DNA of 64,000 nt, taken from the NCBI RefSeq assembly GCF_000813825.1, contig NZ_JWTA01000021.1:62001-126000 (forward strand). Reading direction: 5' to 3'. The notes beneath the pieces were generated by a model. The model saw nothing but the letters and a program-made list of their open reading frames with translations, was not told where the DNA came from and did not search any database. Each line of letters begins with the position of its first letter. The first letter of the stretch is position 1. This DNA comes from Chryseobacterium taiwanense. Its GTDB lineage: Bacteria; Bacteroidota; Bacteroidia; Flavobacteriales; Weeksellaceae. The position numbers and the translations under genes were made by a program. Positions 8,845 through 15,345 of the stretch are shown here, one piece after another.

Positions 8845-9660
8845 ATGAACATTCTTAAATTACTAGATAAGCTTTCTGATGATAAATTTTTCACCAAAGA
8901 AGCATCAAGATTAGATACCTTAACTGATATTTCAGGATTCGGAAAAAAAGCAGCCGTTGCAGCTGTTCCTTTTGGATTGGGCGCATTAATGACAACTCCT
9001 GCAAAAGCAGAAACTACAGCGTCAACTACGAATACTACATTTTTTAAATCTGTTTTAACGGATGCCTTACAATTAGCTTTAGTACTGGAATATCTGGAAA
9101 ATGAATATTACGCTATGGGTTTGGCTGCAGGAACCTTGATCCCAACTGCGGACAGAGCTGTTTTTATGCAGATTTCAAAGCATGAATCTGCCCACGTTAC
9201 CTTTTTAAAAAATACATTGACTTCTTTAGGGGTAACTCCGGGAGCAAAACCTACTTTTGATTTTACAGCAGGAGGAAATTTTACTCCTTTTACGGATTAC
9301 AGTCAGTTTTTAATTCTTGCTCAGGCTTTTGAAGACACCGGAGTAAGAGCCTATAAAGGACAGGCTGGAAATGTAATGTCTAATAAAGTAGTTCTTCAAG
9401 CTGCCTTACAAATACATTCTGTGGAAGCAAGACATGCTTCACAAGTACGAAGAATGAGAGCCAACAAAGGCTGGATAGAGCTTGCCAATGGTGGAAATAT
9501 GCCTTCTGCAACCAATCCTGTGTATGCAGGGGAAGATAATATCAACCAGGCTGGTTTCAATACTTCGACAAAGTTCGGAGCTGCGGCAGGATCTGCCTCT
9601 TATGATGAAATTCTAACAGGGAGTGATGCACAAGCCATCGCGTCTCTGTTTATTGTATAA
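8845..9660 (+). CDS. ferritin-like domain protein, second copy
   Basis: Second ferritin-like (Ferritin_2) protein of the pair, 271 residues from the ATG at 8845. An upstream in-frame ATG at 8761 would overlap the preceding gene by 56 bp and is not used. The first ~35 residues are charged and amphipathic, then comes a hydrophobic run ending in TTPAKAE (about residue 54), compatible with a long export signal without lipobox. Core motifs: ALVLEYLENEYYAMGLAAG, ISKHESAHVTFLKNTL, AFEDTGVRAYKGQAG and HSVEARHASQVRRMR. These align with the first copy, including the D-T-G-V and S-V-E-A-R-H-A-S blocks. The two may form a hetero-oligomer (inference). Confidence 0.85.
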   Translation: MNILKLLDKLSDDKFFTKEASRLDTLTDISGFGKKAAVAAVPFGLGALMTTPAKAETTASTTNTTFFKSVLTDALQLALVLEYLENEYYAMGLAAGTLIPTADRAVFMQISKHESAHVTFLKNTLTSLGVTPGAKPTFDFTAGGNFTPFTDYSQFLILAQAFEDTGVRAYKGQAGNVMSNKVVLQAALQIHSVEARHASQVRRMRANKGWIELANGGNMPSATNPVYAGEDNINQAGFNTSTKFGAAAGSASYDEILTGSDAQAIASLFIV

Positions 9661-9683
9661 ACTTTTTTTAATTTAGCTGTTGG

Positions 9684-9717
9684 ATCCCTTTTCTCTTTTT
9701 TCGGAAAGGGATTTTTG
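9684..9717 (+). terminator. intrinsic terminator of the ferritin-like operon
   Basis: ATCCCTTT pairs with AAAGGGAT around a loop of about 13 bases, followed by TTTTG and further Ts, 24 bp after the second ferritin-like stop. Confidence 0.75.
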
Positions 9718-9758
9718 TTTGGTATAGAAAGCTAAATTCCTTTGGTTGTAAGCACAAA

Positions 9759-9791
9759 AAAACCTCCGAAAGATCAGAGGTTTTTATTTTT
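9759..9791. terminator. terminator for the downstream minus-strand gene, usable in both directions
   Basis: AAAACCTC and GAGGTTTT enclose a 10-base loop, with A/T tracts on both sides. It lies 33 bp beyond the stop of the minus-strand gene at 9824-10126. Confidence 0.75.
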
Positions 9792-9823
9792 GTGTTCAGT
9801 TATAAAAATTGATAGGCATCAAA

Positions 9824-10126
9824 CTAATTCAACTCCTTTTTTCCTATCTGGTTCGTACTATCCAAAATTTTGTATTGATTGTACGAATCTGATAAACTAA
9901 AAATATAAGGAAGTATAGCTTTGTCATTTTCAAGAATATCAATTTTCTCTACCTTTTCCTGTGTATCAAATTTCACAGATAAAGTAATTCCTTTTGTAAA
10001 CCATGTTCGATTGAGTGTGTAATATAGACCATCATCCGAATACACATAGCTTTCTCCAAATTTTGTGATGATTTCTCTCTTTGTTTTCCCTACCAAACGA
10101 TCAAATCTTTTTGCAAACTTTTTCAA
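9824..10126 (-). CDS. hypothetical protein, 100 residues
   Basis: Family not recognised. The start is TTG at 10126; an ATG 16 bases further upstream is in another frame, and a stop immediately precedes the TTG, so there is no longer in-frame form. The protein is basic at the N-terminus (KKFAKRFDRLVGKTKREI), then predicted beta-rich: ESYVYSDDGLYYTLNRTWF followed by ITLSVKFDTQEKVEKIDIL. No signal peptide or membrane segment is seen. The alternation of short strands, the KREIITKFGE helix and the statement-like 'YTL...W' pattern recall small periplasmic SmpA/OmlA-like proteins, but without a signal this is only a resemblance. It has its own terminator at 9759-9791. Confidence 0.5.
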   Translation of the reverse strand: MKKFAKRFDRLVGKTKREIITKFGESYVYSDDGLYYTLNRTWFTKGITLSVKFDTQEKVEKIDILENDKAILPYIFSLSDSYNQYKILDSTNQIGKKELN

Positions 10127-10199
10127 TTTTTATTTTTTTCATATTAAACCTATTTAAAAACACATAAGGCTTCATTTTATTGCCCAAAATTATTTTTTT

Positions 10200-10391
10200 T
10201 TATTTTATTTCTTCTTTGGGTTCCTCTGGTTTGGGGATAGAAAAGGAATTTAGGTATGCTATTGTTGTACGCTCCCCCTTTTCATTTACTTTCATCATGA
10301 TGGATTTGCAACAGGGTGATGCGTTAAAATGGTTTTGATATCGTGTTCCACATTTGAAACATTCTGTAATTACAATTGTATTTTCTTCCAT
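10200..10391 (-). CDS. small hypothetical protein with four cysteines
   Basis: 63 residues from an ATG. The first half carries ECFKCGTRY and SPCCKSIMM, that is C-x2-C followed 15 residues later by C-C, a plausible zinc-ribbon or rubredoxin-like knuckle. The C-terminal third is Pro/Glu/Lys-rich (PKPEEPKEEIK) and probably disordered. No export signal. The family is not recognised. The gene lies among small unknowns beside an XRE repressor module; size and cysteine spacing make it more likely real than chance. Confidence 0.5.
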   Translation of the reverse strand: MEENTIVITECFKCGTRYQNHFNASPCCKSIMMKVNEKGERTTIAYLNSFSIPKPEEPKEEIK

Positions 10392-10558
10392 AGCTCATAT
10401 TGTGTTATAATTAAAACTGAATAGATATGAGTTTTACGGCTACATAATAACAGCCATGCAACTCAAAAAAAGTTCTTTGTATATATTAGGATGTACTTAT
10501 CAATAAAACTACTTGGGGGAGATGAGTATTTTTGATAAGATTTGGGAGGAGATCAATT

Positions 10559-10789
10559 TCAGGTTTCCACTTGTAGTTTATTGAGGAGGGCTACTTTGTA
10601 GAGGGCGTCTATTACTTTTTCGTCGTACATTTTTTCATTTTTCACCTGTCTTATATATTCAGGCGTTCTCGCATCTTCTTTTAGAATAAGATTCACTGAA
10701 CTTGTATAACGTGCCGGTAACCATTGTTCAATGAAATCGTATTTTTCATCAATCATCTTCTGATTGTGAGTGGTCGCCAATTTGCCCAT
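10559..10789 (-). CDS. small hypothetical protein divergent from an XRE regulator
   Basis: 76 residues starting at the ATG at 10789. A longer reading with TTG at 10858 is unlikely, because that codon lies inside the TATATTTG promoter element (10863-10856) whose transcript would start downstream of it. The protein is cytosolic and charged, with an EQWLPARYTSSVNLILKED segment and a helical C-terminus (MYDEKVIDALYKVALLNKL). Family not recognised. It shares a control region with the XRE-family regulator on the other strand, so it is the probable regulated partner. A phage-derived or toxin-antitoxin-like pair is conceivable but not demonstrated. Confidence 0.5.
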   Translation of the reverse strand: MGKLATTHNQKMIDEKYDFIEQWLPARYTSSVNLILKEDARTPEYIRQVKNEKMYDEKVIDALYKVALLNKLQVET

Positions 10790-10855
10790 GAATGAAATAA
10801 TTTTGTTTAACCTTTTTTCGTAATTTTGTGTCTTACCGCAAATTAATTTGCAAGA

Positions 10856-10916
10856 CAAATATACAATTATATATCAAAATAAACAATAATTCATTGTTTT
10901 TACAATATACAATTGT
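10856..10916. promoter_or_regulatory. divergent promoter/operator between the XRE regulator and its neighbour
   Basis: On the minus strand TTG (10886-10884), a 20-bp spacer and TATATTTG (10863-10856) form a good Bacteroidota promoter for the 10559 gene. A perfect inverted repeat AAACAAT/ATTGTTT with a 5-bp spacer (10881-10899) covers its TTG element, and a palindrome ACAATTGT lies at 10909-10916. Further ACAAT copies begin at 10862 and 10902. This is the layout expected of an operator bound by the adjacent XRE dimer. Confidence 0.55.
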
Positions 10917-10941
10917 TTTGATTGAAAAAAACTTACCTAAT

Positions 10942-11241
10942 ATGAAAATATACCAGAAGATACGAGAATACAGCAAAGAGAAAGGAGAAACCATGAAGGA
11001 GATTGCGGCTGCTTATGGGGTGACACCACAATCTATACAGCTTTATTTCTCGGGAAAGAATGCAATGCCTCTTAATTTTTTAGCATGGTATATTGAAACC
11101 CATCCGGATCTGGATCTTTATGCTCTTTTTGACAGGAAACAACAAAACATTGTTGCTGAACCTAAACCTACTTATGGGAAGAAAGCCCAAAAACAGGATG
11201 TGATTGATAAAATCGTAGCGATCCTTGAACAGGAATTATAA
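10942..11241 (+). CDS. XRE-family helix-turn-helix regulator, 99 residues
   Basis: Short DNA-binding protein. The ATG at 10942 was chosen; an in-frame upstream extension to 10828 would read through the operator and promoter. An HTH_3-like domain covers about residues 5-60: IREYSKEKGETMKEIAAAYG, then VTPQSIQLYFSGKNAMPLNF and LAWYIETHPDLDLYALF. A linker and a C-terminal helix (KAQKQDVIDKIVAILEQEL, about residues 80-99) probably mediate dimerisation. It is divergent from a 76-residue protein with palindromic operator sequences between them, so autoregulation and control of the neighbour are likely. Its HTH starts with a longer first helix than phage cI-type repressors. Confidence 0.8.
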   Translation: MKIYQKIREYSKEKGETMKEIAAAYGVTPQSIQLYFSGKNAMPLNFLAWYIETHPDLDLYALFDRKQQNIVAEPKPTYGKKAQKQDVIDKIVAILEQEL

Positions 11242-11255
11242 GCGCTAGAAAAATA

Positions 11256-11281
11256 AAATGCTTCCGTTTCCGGAAGCATTT
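11256..11281. terminator. bidirectional terminator between convergent genes
   Basis: Perfect 11-bp stem AAATGCTTCCG/CGGAAGCATTT with a TTTC loop and A/T tracts on both sides. It serves the XRE gene (+) and the DUF2459-type gene (-). Confidence 0.85.
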
Positions 11282-11286
11282 GTTCT

Positions 11287-11970
11287 TTATTTATAATGTA
11301 GAAATATACCGTAATCAGAAGGTGTCCAGAATGCGGCTTTCTGTTCCGCAGCCTTCAGTGCATCATTTGCCCAAGTGTTACAGGTATACAAGAAACTGTA
11401 TTTTCCTTTGGCATCGTAAAAAGCATCATTATCTCCGTACACTGCATCGGTAGGAATTACAATAGACTTACCATTTTCATCTTTATCAAACTTGCCATCC
11501 ACAAACTGAATTAATTTCTGATACTGGTTTCTGCTAATCATGATTTTCTTACAGTCTGCGGCTTCTTTCATTTCTCTGTAATACGTACAGTGCATTGCCG
11601 ATTCGCTCAGCCAGAATGCAGCTTTAAAAGCCGTAGAAAACTTCAGATCTGCCCAAGTAGGCGTATCAAGATAAAAACCTTTGTCTCCCCACCCGACTCC
11701 TATATAATTATAATCTGTCTGTTTCGATTTGATATTATTAAAAGGAAGCATCACGCTCCAGTCCTTCATATCATTCTTTACAGGCATTACAATATCAGTA
11801 TGAACTCCATTGGTATAGATGTATATCGGTATTTCTTTCTTTTGCCTGTCATCTTTTGCAGAAACCTCAATAAAAGGCAGGAGATATCCTAAAACAACAT
11901 AAAGAATAACAACTCCTAAAACAGTTCCAAGTATTTTTAATAACAGGATTATCATTTTTTTTACATTCAT
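11287..11970 (-). CDS. TIGR02117/DUF2459 family protein
   Basis: Membrane-anchored periplasmic protein of the uncharacterised DUF2459 (TIGR02117) family. An N-terminal membrane helix spans about residues 6-32 (MIILLLKILGTVLGVVILYV, then VLGYLLPFI). The family core follows: IYIYTNGVHTDIVMPVKN, YIGVGWGDKGFYLDTPTWAD, SESAMHCTYY, and near the C-terminus YSFLYTCNTWANDALKAA. The invariant-looking G-V-H-T-D and C-N-T-W blocks resemble a papain-like/NlpC-type His and Cys arrangement, but the activity is not known. 227 residues is normal. Monocistronic by layout, with a shared terminator downstream. Confidence 0.85.
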   Translation of the reverse strand: MNVKKMIILLLKILGTVLGVVILYVVLGYLLPFIEVSAKDDRQKKEIPIYIYTNGVHTDIVMPVKNDMKDWSVMLPFNNIKSKQTDYNYIGVGWGDKGFYLDTPTWADLKFSTAFKAAFWLSESAMHCTYYREMKEAADCKKIMISRNQYQKLIQFVDGKFDKDENGKSIVIPTDAVYGDNDAFYDAKGKYSFLYTCNTWANDALKAAEQKAAFWTPSDYGIFLHYK

Positions 11971-12009
11971 GCTTTATATTAATGAAATTTAACATTCAAG
12001 TTTGGTAAA

Positions 12010-12017
12010 TATATTTG
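12010..12017 (+). promoter_or_regulatory. -7 promoter element upstream of a small basic gene
   Basis: TATATTTG matches TAnnTTTG. A transcript starting about 6 bp later would reach the ATG at 12065 after a leader of about 40 bases. No well-placed TTG (-33) was found. Confidence 0.45.
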
Positions 12018-12064
12018 TTTTTAAATGAAAATTTGATTAAATTTAAGTACAAAATATCACAAAT

Positions 12065-12145
12065 ATGCACAAATCTTCCAAATCCCAAAAGAGATTTAAA
12101 GTTAGAGTAAAAGTTGCCCCTAAAAGAGTACAAAAAAGACGTTGA
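12065..12145 (+). CDS. 26-residue, highly basic small protein
   Basis: An ATG opens a 26-codon frame ending in TGA. The peptide starts MHKSSKSQKRFKVRVKV and ends APKRVQKRR. It has twelve Lys/Arg and one His but no Asp or Glu, a composition typical of small ribosomal or nucleic-acid-binding proteins. Upstream is a TATATTTG promoter element (12010-12017). The stop codon lies at the base of an intrinsic terminator (12142-12188), so this is a self-contained transcription unit. No homologue could be checked. A small phylum-specific ribosomal protein is one possibility (an extra Bacteroidota large-subunit protein has been described from Flavobacterium johnsoniae ribosomes, but I cannot compare the sequences). 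The alternative is a small RNA with a fortuitous frame. Confidence 0.6.
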   Translation: MHKSSKSQKRFKVRVKVAPKRVQKRR

Positions 12146-12188
12146 TTTTTGGTGAGATTTACTCCCCGGAAGTCAATTTTTCTTTTTT
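12142..12188 (+). terminator. intrinsic terminator of the small basic gene
   Basis: Two 15-base arms (12142-12156 and 12162-12176) pair at 14 of 15 positions when G-U pairs are allowed, with a 5-base loop, followed by TTTTTCTTTTTT. The left arm overlaps the TGA stop of the 26-residue frame. Confidence 0.75.
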
Positions 12189-12313
12189 AGAAGGGCTTTT
12201 ACACCCATAAATCTCCACCTCCTTAAGATATAAAATTTTAAGGCATGGCCGAACAACTCTCCTTGTTTTGGAACTCAATAATTCCGAACGAGGATTTGTC
12301 ACCAAAAAACACC

Positions 12314-13258
12314 CTATTTTTTCTCTGAAGATTTGTCTAAAAACTCAATATTTCTTTTCAGACCTGCATATTTTGTCCGCTTTACAGGTGATTTCCTGAA
12401 GATTTCGGAGAATAATTCCTGAGTAAGTTCTTTCCACTCACCTTTTTTAAAGTTTTTTAAAGCTTCATTCGGCTGAAACTTAGTTTGTGCATTGGGAGCT
12501 GAAAATCGGTTCCATGGGCAAACATCTTGACACACATCACAACCGAACATCCAGTCATCCATTTTATCTTTAAAATAATCCGGAATTTCATTTTTCAATT
12601 CTATGGTTGCGTACGAGATACATTTGCTTCCATCAATGATTTTTTCAGAAATAATAGCGTTGGTAGGACAGGCATCGATACATTTTCGGCAACTTCCGCA
12701 ATGATCGGTAACGGGATGATCCGGTACGAGTTCCAAATCACAGATAATTTCCGCCAAAAAATAAAATGAGCCGCTTTGCTTGGTAATTAAATTGGCATTT
12801 TTCCCTACCCAGCCTATTCCTGCTTTTTTTGCCCAACTTCTTTCCAACACCGGTGCAGAATCTACAAAAACACGAAATCCGAACTCCCCGATCTCGTCAT
12901 GCAGTTCAGCCACCATATCACGAAGAATTTCTTTAATCACCTCATGGTAATCTTCTGCATACGCATATTTTGAGATCTTAAAATTCTCTAATGCCGAAAT
13001 TTTCTCTTCGGGAAAGTAATTATAGGAAAGGGAAATCACAGATTTTGAACCTTCTACCAATAATCTGGGGTCCAGCCTTTTATCAAAATGATTTTCCATG
13101 TATTTCATTTCTCCATGGAAATTATTTTTCAGCCATTTTTCAAGATTCGGAGCATCTTCTTCCAAAAAATCAGCCTTCGAAATTCCACAGTTTTGAAAAC
13201 CAAAACTTTTTGCTTTGGCTTTAATGAGCTGTGAATATTTTTCGGCATTTGAATTCAT
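12314..13258 (-). CDS. queG: epoxyqueuosine reductase QueG
   Basis: Cytosolic cobalamin- and iron-sulfur-dependent enzyme that reduces epoxyqueuosine to queuosine in tRNA anticodons, the last step of queuosine synthesis. The start at ATG 13258 ([15 protein letters not shown]) was preferred over an in-frame ATG at 13321, which adds 21 unrelated residues. Family marks: [19 protein letters not shown], the conserved [20 protein letters not shown] stretch (about residues 129-148), and two [4Fe-4S] ferredoxin motifs [12 protein letters not shown] and [11 protein letters not shown] (about residues 183-245). 314 residues is usual. The gene stands alone, divergent from the rhodanese gene. Confidence 0.95.
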   Translation of the reverse strand: MNSNAEKYSQLIKAKAKSFGFQNCGISKADFLEEDAPNLEKWLKNNFHGEMKYMENHFDKRLDPRLLVEGSKSVISLSYNYFPEEKISALENFKISKYAYAEDYHEVIKEILRDMVAELHDEIGEFGFRVFVDSAPVLERSWAKKAGIGWVGKNANLITKQSGSFYFLAEIICDLELVPDHPVTDHCGSCRKCIDACPTNAIISEKIIDGSKCISYATIELKNEIPDYFKDKMDDWMFGCDVCQDVCPWNRFSAPNAQTKFQPNEALKNFKKGEWKELTQELFSEIFRKSPVKRTKYAGLKRNIEFLDKSSEKK

Positions 13259-13380
13259 AATTTCGCATTGCAAAACTAAGATTATTTTATAAATTTGTTT
13301 TGACTTTGGATGATTGTGCAAAGGTATGCATCTTTACAAACATCCATTTTATATTTTTTAACTCTAAAATATTAGTAATT

Positions 13381-13680
13381 ATGTCTTTAGCAGAAGTAAT
13401 AAAATCAGGAAATTATGAATTGATCGACGTTCGTGAGCCAATGGAATTGGAAATGGACGGTAATATAGATGGTGCAAAAAACATCCCCTTGGGAGAGGTA
13501 GAAGACAGACAGGATGAAATTCTTTCTATCGAAAAACCGGTTATCCTATTCTGCAGAAGCGGAAACAGAAGCGGAAAAGCATTAGAATATTTAACTACTC
13601 AAGGGTTACAAGACGGCTACAATGGTGGCGGTTGGGCAGACCTAAAAGCAACAATTGAAGCAAATCAAGGAACTTTTTAA
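13381..13680 (+). CDS. single-domain rhodanese-like protein
   Basis: Small cytosolic sulfurtransferase-type protein, 99 residues, consisting of one rhodanese domain. Start ATG at 13381; the frame extends upstream to 13300 but the extra residues are not domain-like. Visible: YELIDVREPMELEMDGNIDG (about residues 14-33), GAKNIPLGEV, and the active-site loop FCRSGNRSGKALEYL (Cys about residue 60), with a normal CRSGxRS loop. Likely carries persulfide sulfur or has a related redox role; partner unknown. Ends at a terminator that overlaps its stop codon. Confidence 0.9.
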   Translation: MSLAEVIKSGNYELIDVREPMELEMDGNIDGAKNIPLGEVEDRQDEILSIEKPVILFCRSGNRSGKALEYLTTQGLQDGYNGGGWADLKATIEANQGTF

Positions 13681-13694
13681 AGTTCCTTTTTTTA
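13667..13694 (+). terminator. intrinsic terminator overlapping the rhodanese stop
   Basis: AAGGAACT (13667-13674) pairs with AGTTCCTT (13681-13688) and is followed by a T tract. The left arm lies inside the last codons of the rhodanese gene. Confidence 0.7.
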
Positions 13695-13710
13695 TATAAA
13701 AAACGCAGAT

Positions 13711-14328
13711 ATGAATTTGAAAGAAAGGTTTTCAGAAAATTGTTTACCGTTTACTCAGGATCAAAAACTTATTGAAAAGCTGTGGATTGAGATTGAAAAA
13801 AATTATTCTCAAAAAAGCAGACATTATCATAATCTTGATCATCTGGAGAATATGTTTTCTGAGCTTGATTTTATAAAGAACGATATTTCAGATTATTCAA
13901 ACATTTCATTCTCTGTTTTTTATCACGATGTTATTTATGATGCTTCTTCAAAATCTAATGAGGAAAAAAGCGCCGATTTTGCGAAAGTAAGACTTCAACA
14001 ATTAGGCTTTCAAGAGCAAGATATTTCTCAAGTTTATCACCAAATTTTAGCTACTAAAACTCATCAAATTTCTGAAGATAAGGATCTAAATTATCTTCTG
14101 GATGCTGATCTTTCTGTTCTTGGAAAAAATTGGGAAACTTATATGAATTATACTCAAAAGATCAGAAAGGAATATTCTATTTATCCTGATTTTCTTTATA
14201 AGCCGGGAAGAAAAAAGGTTCTGAAACATTTCCTAGCAATGGAAAACATTTTTAAAACAGATTATTTCATGGAAAAATATGAGGAACAGGCGAAGAAAAA
14301 TATCCAATGGGAAATTGATAATTTATAA
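13711..14328 (+). CDS. HD-superfamily metal-dependent phosphohydrolase-like protein
   Basis: 205-residue cytosolic protein of the predicted HD-domain phosphohydrolase group. The metal-binding pattern is visible as RHYHNLDHLENMF (about residues 37-49), FYHDVIYD (about residues 69-76) followed by SNEEKSADFAKVRL, and LLDADLSVLGKNWETY near residue 130, giving the His, His-Asp and Asp ligands. The substrate is not known for this subgroup. Begins 30 bp after the rhodanese stop and behind its terminator, so it is probably transcribed on its own or by read-through. Confidence 0.85.
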   Translation: MNLKERFSENCLPFTQDQKLIEKLWIEIEKNYSQKSRHYHNLDHLENMFSELDFIKNDISDYSNISFSVFYHDVIYDASSKSNEEKSADFAKVRLQQLGFQEQDISQVYHQILATKTHQISEDKDLNYLLDADLSVLGKNWETYMNYTQKIRKEYSIYPDFLYKPGRKKVLKHFLAMENIFKTDYFMEKYEEQAKKNIQWEIDNL

Positions 14329-14332
14329 TTAT

Positions 14333-14358
14333 CTCCTTCAAAGAAGGGGAATTTTTAT
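14333..14358. repeat. short palindromic repeat, copy of a 22-bp core
   Basis: The core CCTTCAAAGAAGGGGAATTT recurs at 29514-29533. Here the stem is 5 bp (CCTTC/GAAGG) with an AAA loop and a T-rich tail, and could also terminate the HD-domain gene. Confidence 0.55.
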
Positions 14359-14383
14359 GCCTGAAACTTTTCAATTGGTTATT

Positions 14384-15160
14384 TTAGCGACTAATGATTT
14401 CGTCAATAAACTCGAGTGCTTTATTCAAAACAACATCCGGAGTTTCCTTATGCGGAGTATGTCCAATATTGGGAATAATGAATTTTTCGGCACTTCCGCT
14501 TACTTGCGAAATTGTTTTTTCAACCTGATCCAATGTTCCGTATTCATCGGCTTCTCCCTGAATAAATAGTAACGGACTTTTGATATTTTTCAATAGATAT
14601 TCAATGTTCCAGCTCCTGAATTTTTCGCTCAGCCAAATTTCTGTCCAAGCTTTTACGATCATTTCAACTTTATCACCATGGTATTTTTGTAAACGTTCCG
14701 GAAGATTGGTCGTTTGATAAGCTTCTAAAGCATCTTTCACTCCTTTTACCGTCACATCTTCCACGAAAATATGTCCGGCTTCACAAATGGTAGCTCTAAT
14801 CTTTTCTGGATATTTTGAAGCTGTAATCAATGCGATAGTCCCTCCATCACTATGTCCGAAAAGAATAACATCATTGATCTTTAATTCATCTAACAGATCA
14901 TTCAGAATGTCTGATTCTGTCTCCATGTAATTGTTTTCTCTTTCGTGAGTTGGCATCGGAAAAGATTTCCCATATCCTAAACGATCATAGACCAAAACGT
15001 TACATTGAGTAGCTTCGGATAATTTTGCAGGAAAATCCCTCCAAAGTTGTGCAGATCCTAAAGAGTCATGTAAAAAGACAATAGTAGGCCTTTTTTCAAA
15101 TGAATTATTGTATTCTATATAAAGTTTTTTACCGTTTACATCAACTATTTTCCCTTCCAT
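14384..15160 (-). CDS. alpha/beta-fold hydrolase
   Basis: 258-residue cytosolic alpha/beta hydrolase with no signal peptide. Visible: the oxyanion-hole region IVFLHDSLGSAQLW (about residues 28-41), the nucleophile elbow FGHSDGG (Ser about residue 105), acid-containing LLFIQGEADEYGT (about residues 202-214) and the catalytic histidine in NIGHTPHKETP near residue 237. The HDSLGS form is typical of the MhpC/haloperoxidase-like branch. The substrate cannot be predicted. A palindromic repeat lies upstream (15183-15301). Confidence 0.9.
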   Translation of the reverse strand: MEGKIVDVNGKKLYIEYNNSFEKRPTIVFLHDSLGSAQLWRDFPAKLSEATQCNVLVYDRLGYGKSFPMPTHERENNYMETESDILNDLLDELKINDVILFGHSDGGTIALITASKYPEKIRATICEAGHIFVEDVTVKGVKDALEAYQTTNLPERLQKYHGDKVEMIVKAWTEIWLSEKFRSWNIEYLLKNIKSPLLFIQGEADEYGTLDQVEKTISQVSGSAEKFIIPNIGHTPHKETPDVVLNKALEFIDEIISR

Positions 15161-15182
15161 TTTTTAGAAACTTTAAATTTTA

Positions 15183-15301
15183 TTTTAACCATTAAGGAGA
15201 ATTAAATTTTTAAGCAGAGTTAAGATAGAAATCTATAGATCTTCTTAAGCAGCAGGCTGATCTTAATACTCTAAACCTCTTAAAGTTCTTAATGGTTAAG
15301 A
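15183..15301. repeat. extragenic palindromic element
   Basis: TTAACCATTAAG (15185-15196) and CTTAATGGTTAA (15288-15299) are perfect 12-bp inverted ends around about 90 bp containing further TTAAG/CTTAA motifs. No open frame is seen. It fills the 185-bp gap between the hydrolase and the FMN enzyme. Confidence 0.6.
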
Positions 15302-15345
15302 TTTTTATGCTTTTTGTTATTTAATTAACTACTATTTGGCTTGCT

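Noticed and set aside
10790-10858. TTG start at 10858 for the small protein at 10559-10789
   Set aside because: The TTG overlaps the predicted TATATTTG promoter element, so it would not be in the transcript.
10828-10941. Upstream extension of the XRE regulator to 10828
   Set aside because: It runs through the operator and promoter region; the HTH protein starts naturally at 10942.
12206-12227. Strong Shine-Dalgarno-like TAAGGAGGTG on the minus strand, as a possible regulated small gene
   Set aside because: The frame behind it has only 11 codons and no promoter. Without homology it is not distinguishable from chance.
12245-12328. Plus-strand 27-residue frame beginning MAEQLSLF
   Set aside because: It overlaps the end of queG on the other strand and has no promoter, terminator or compositional support.
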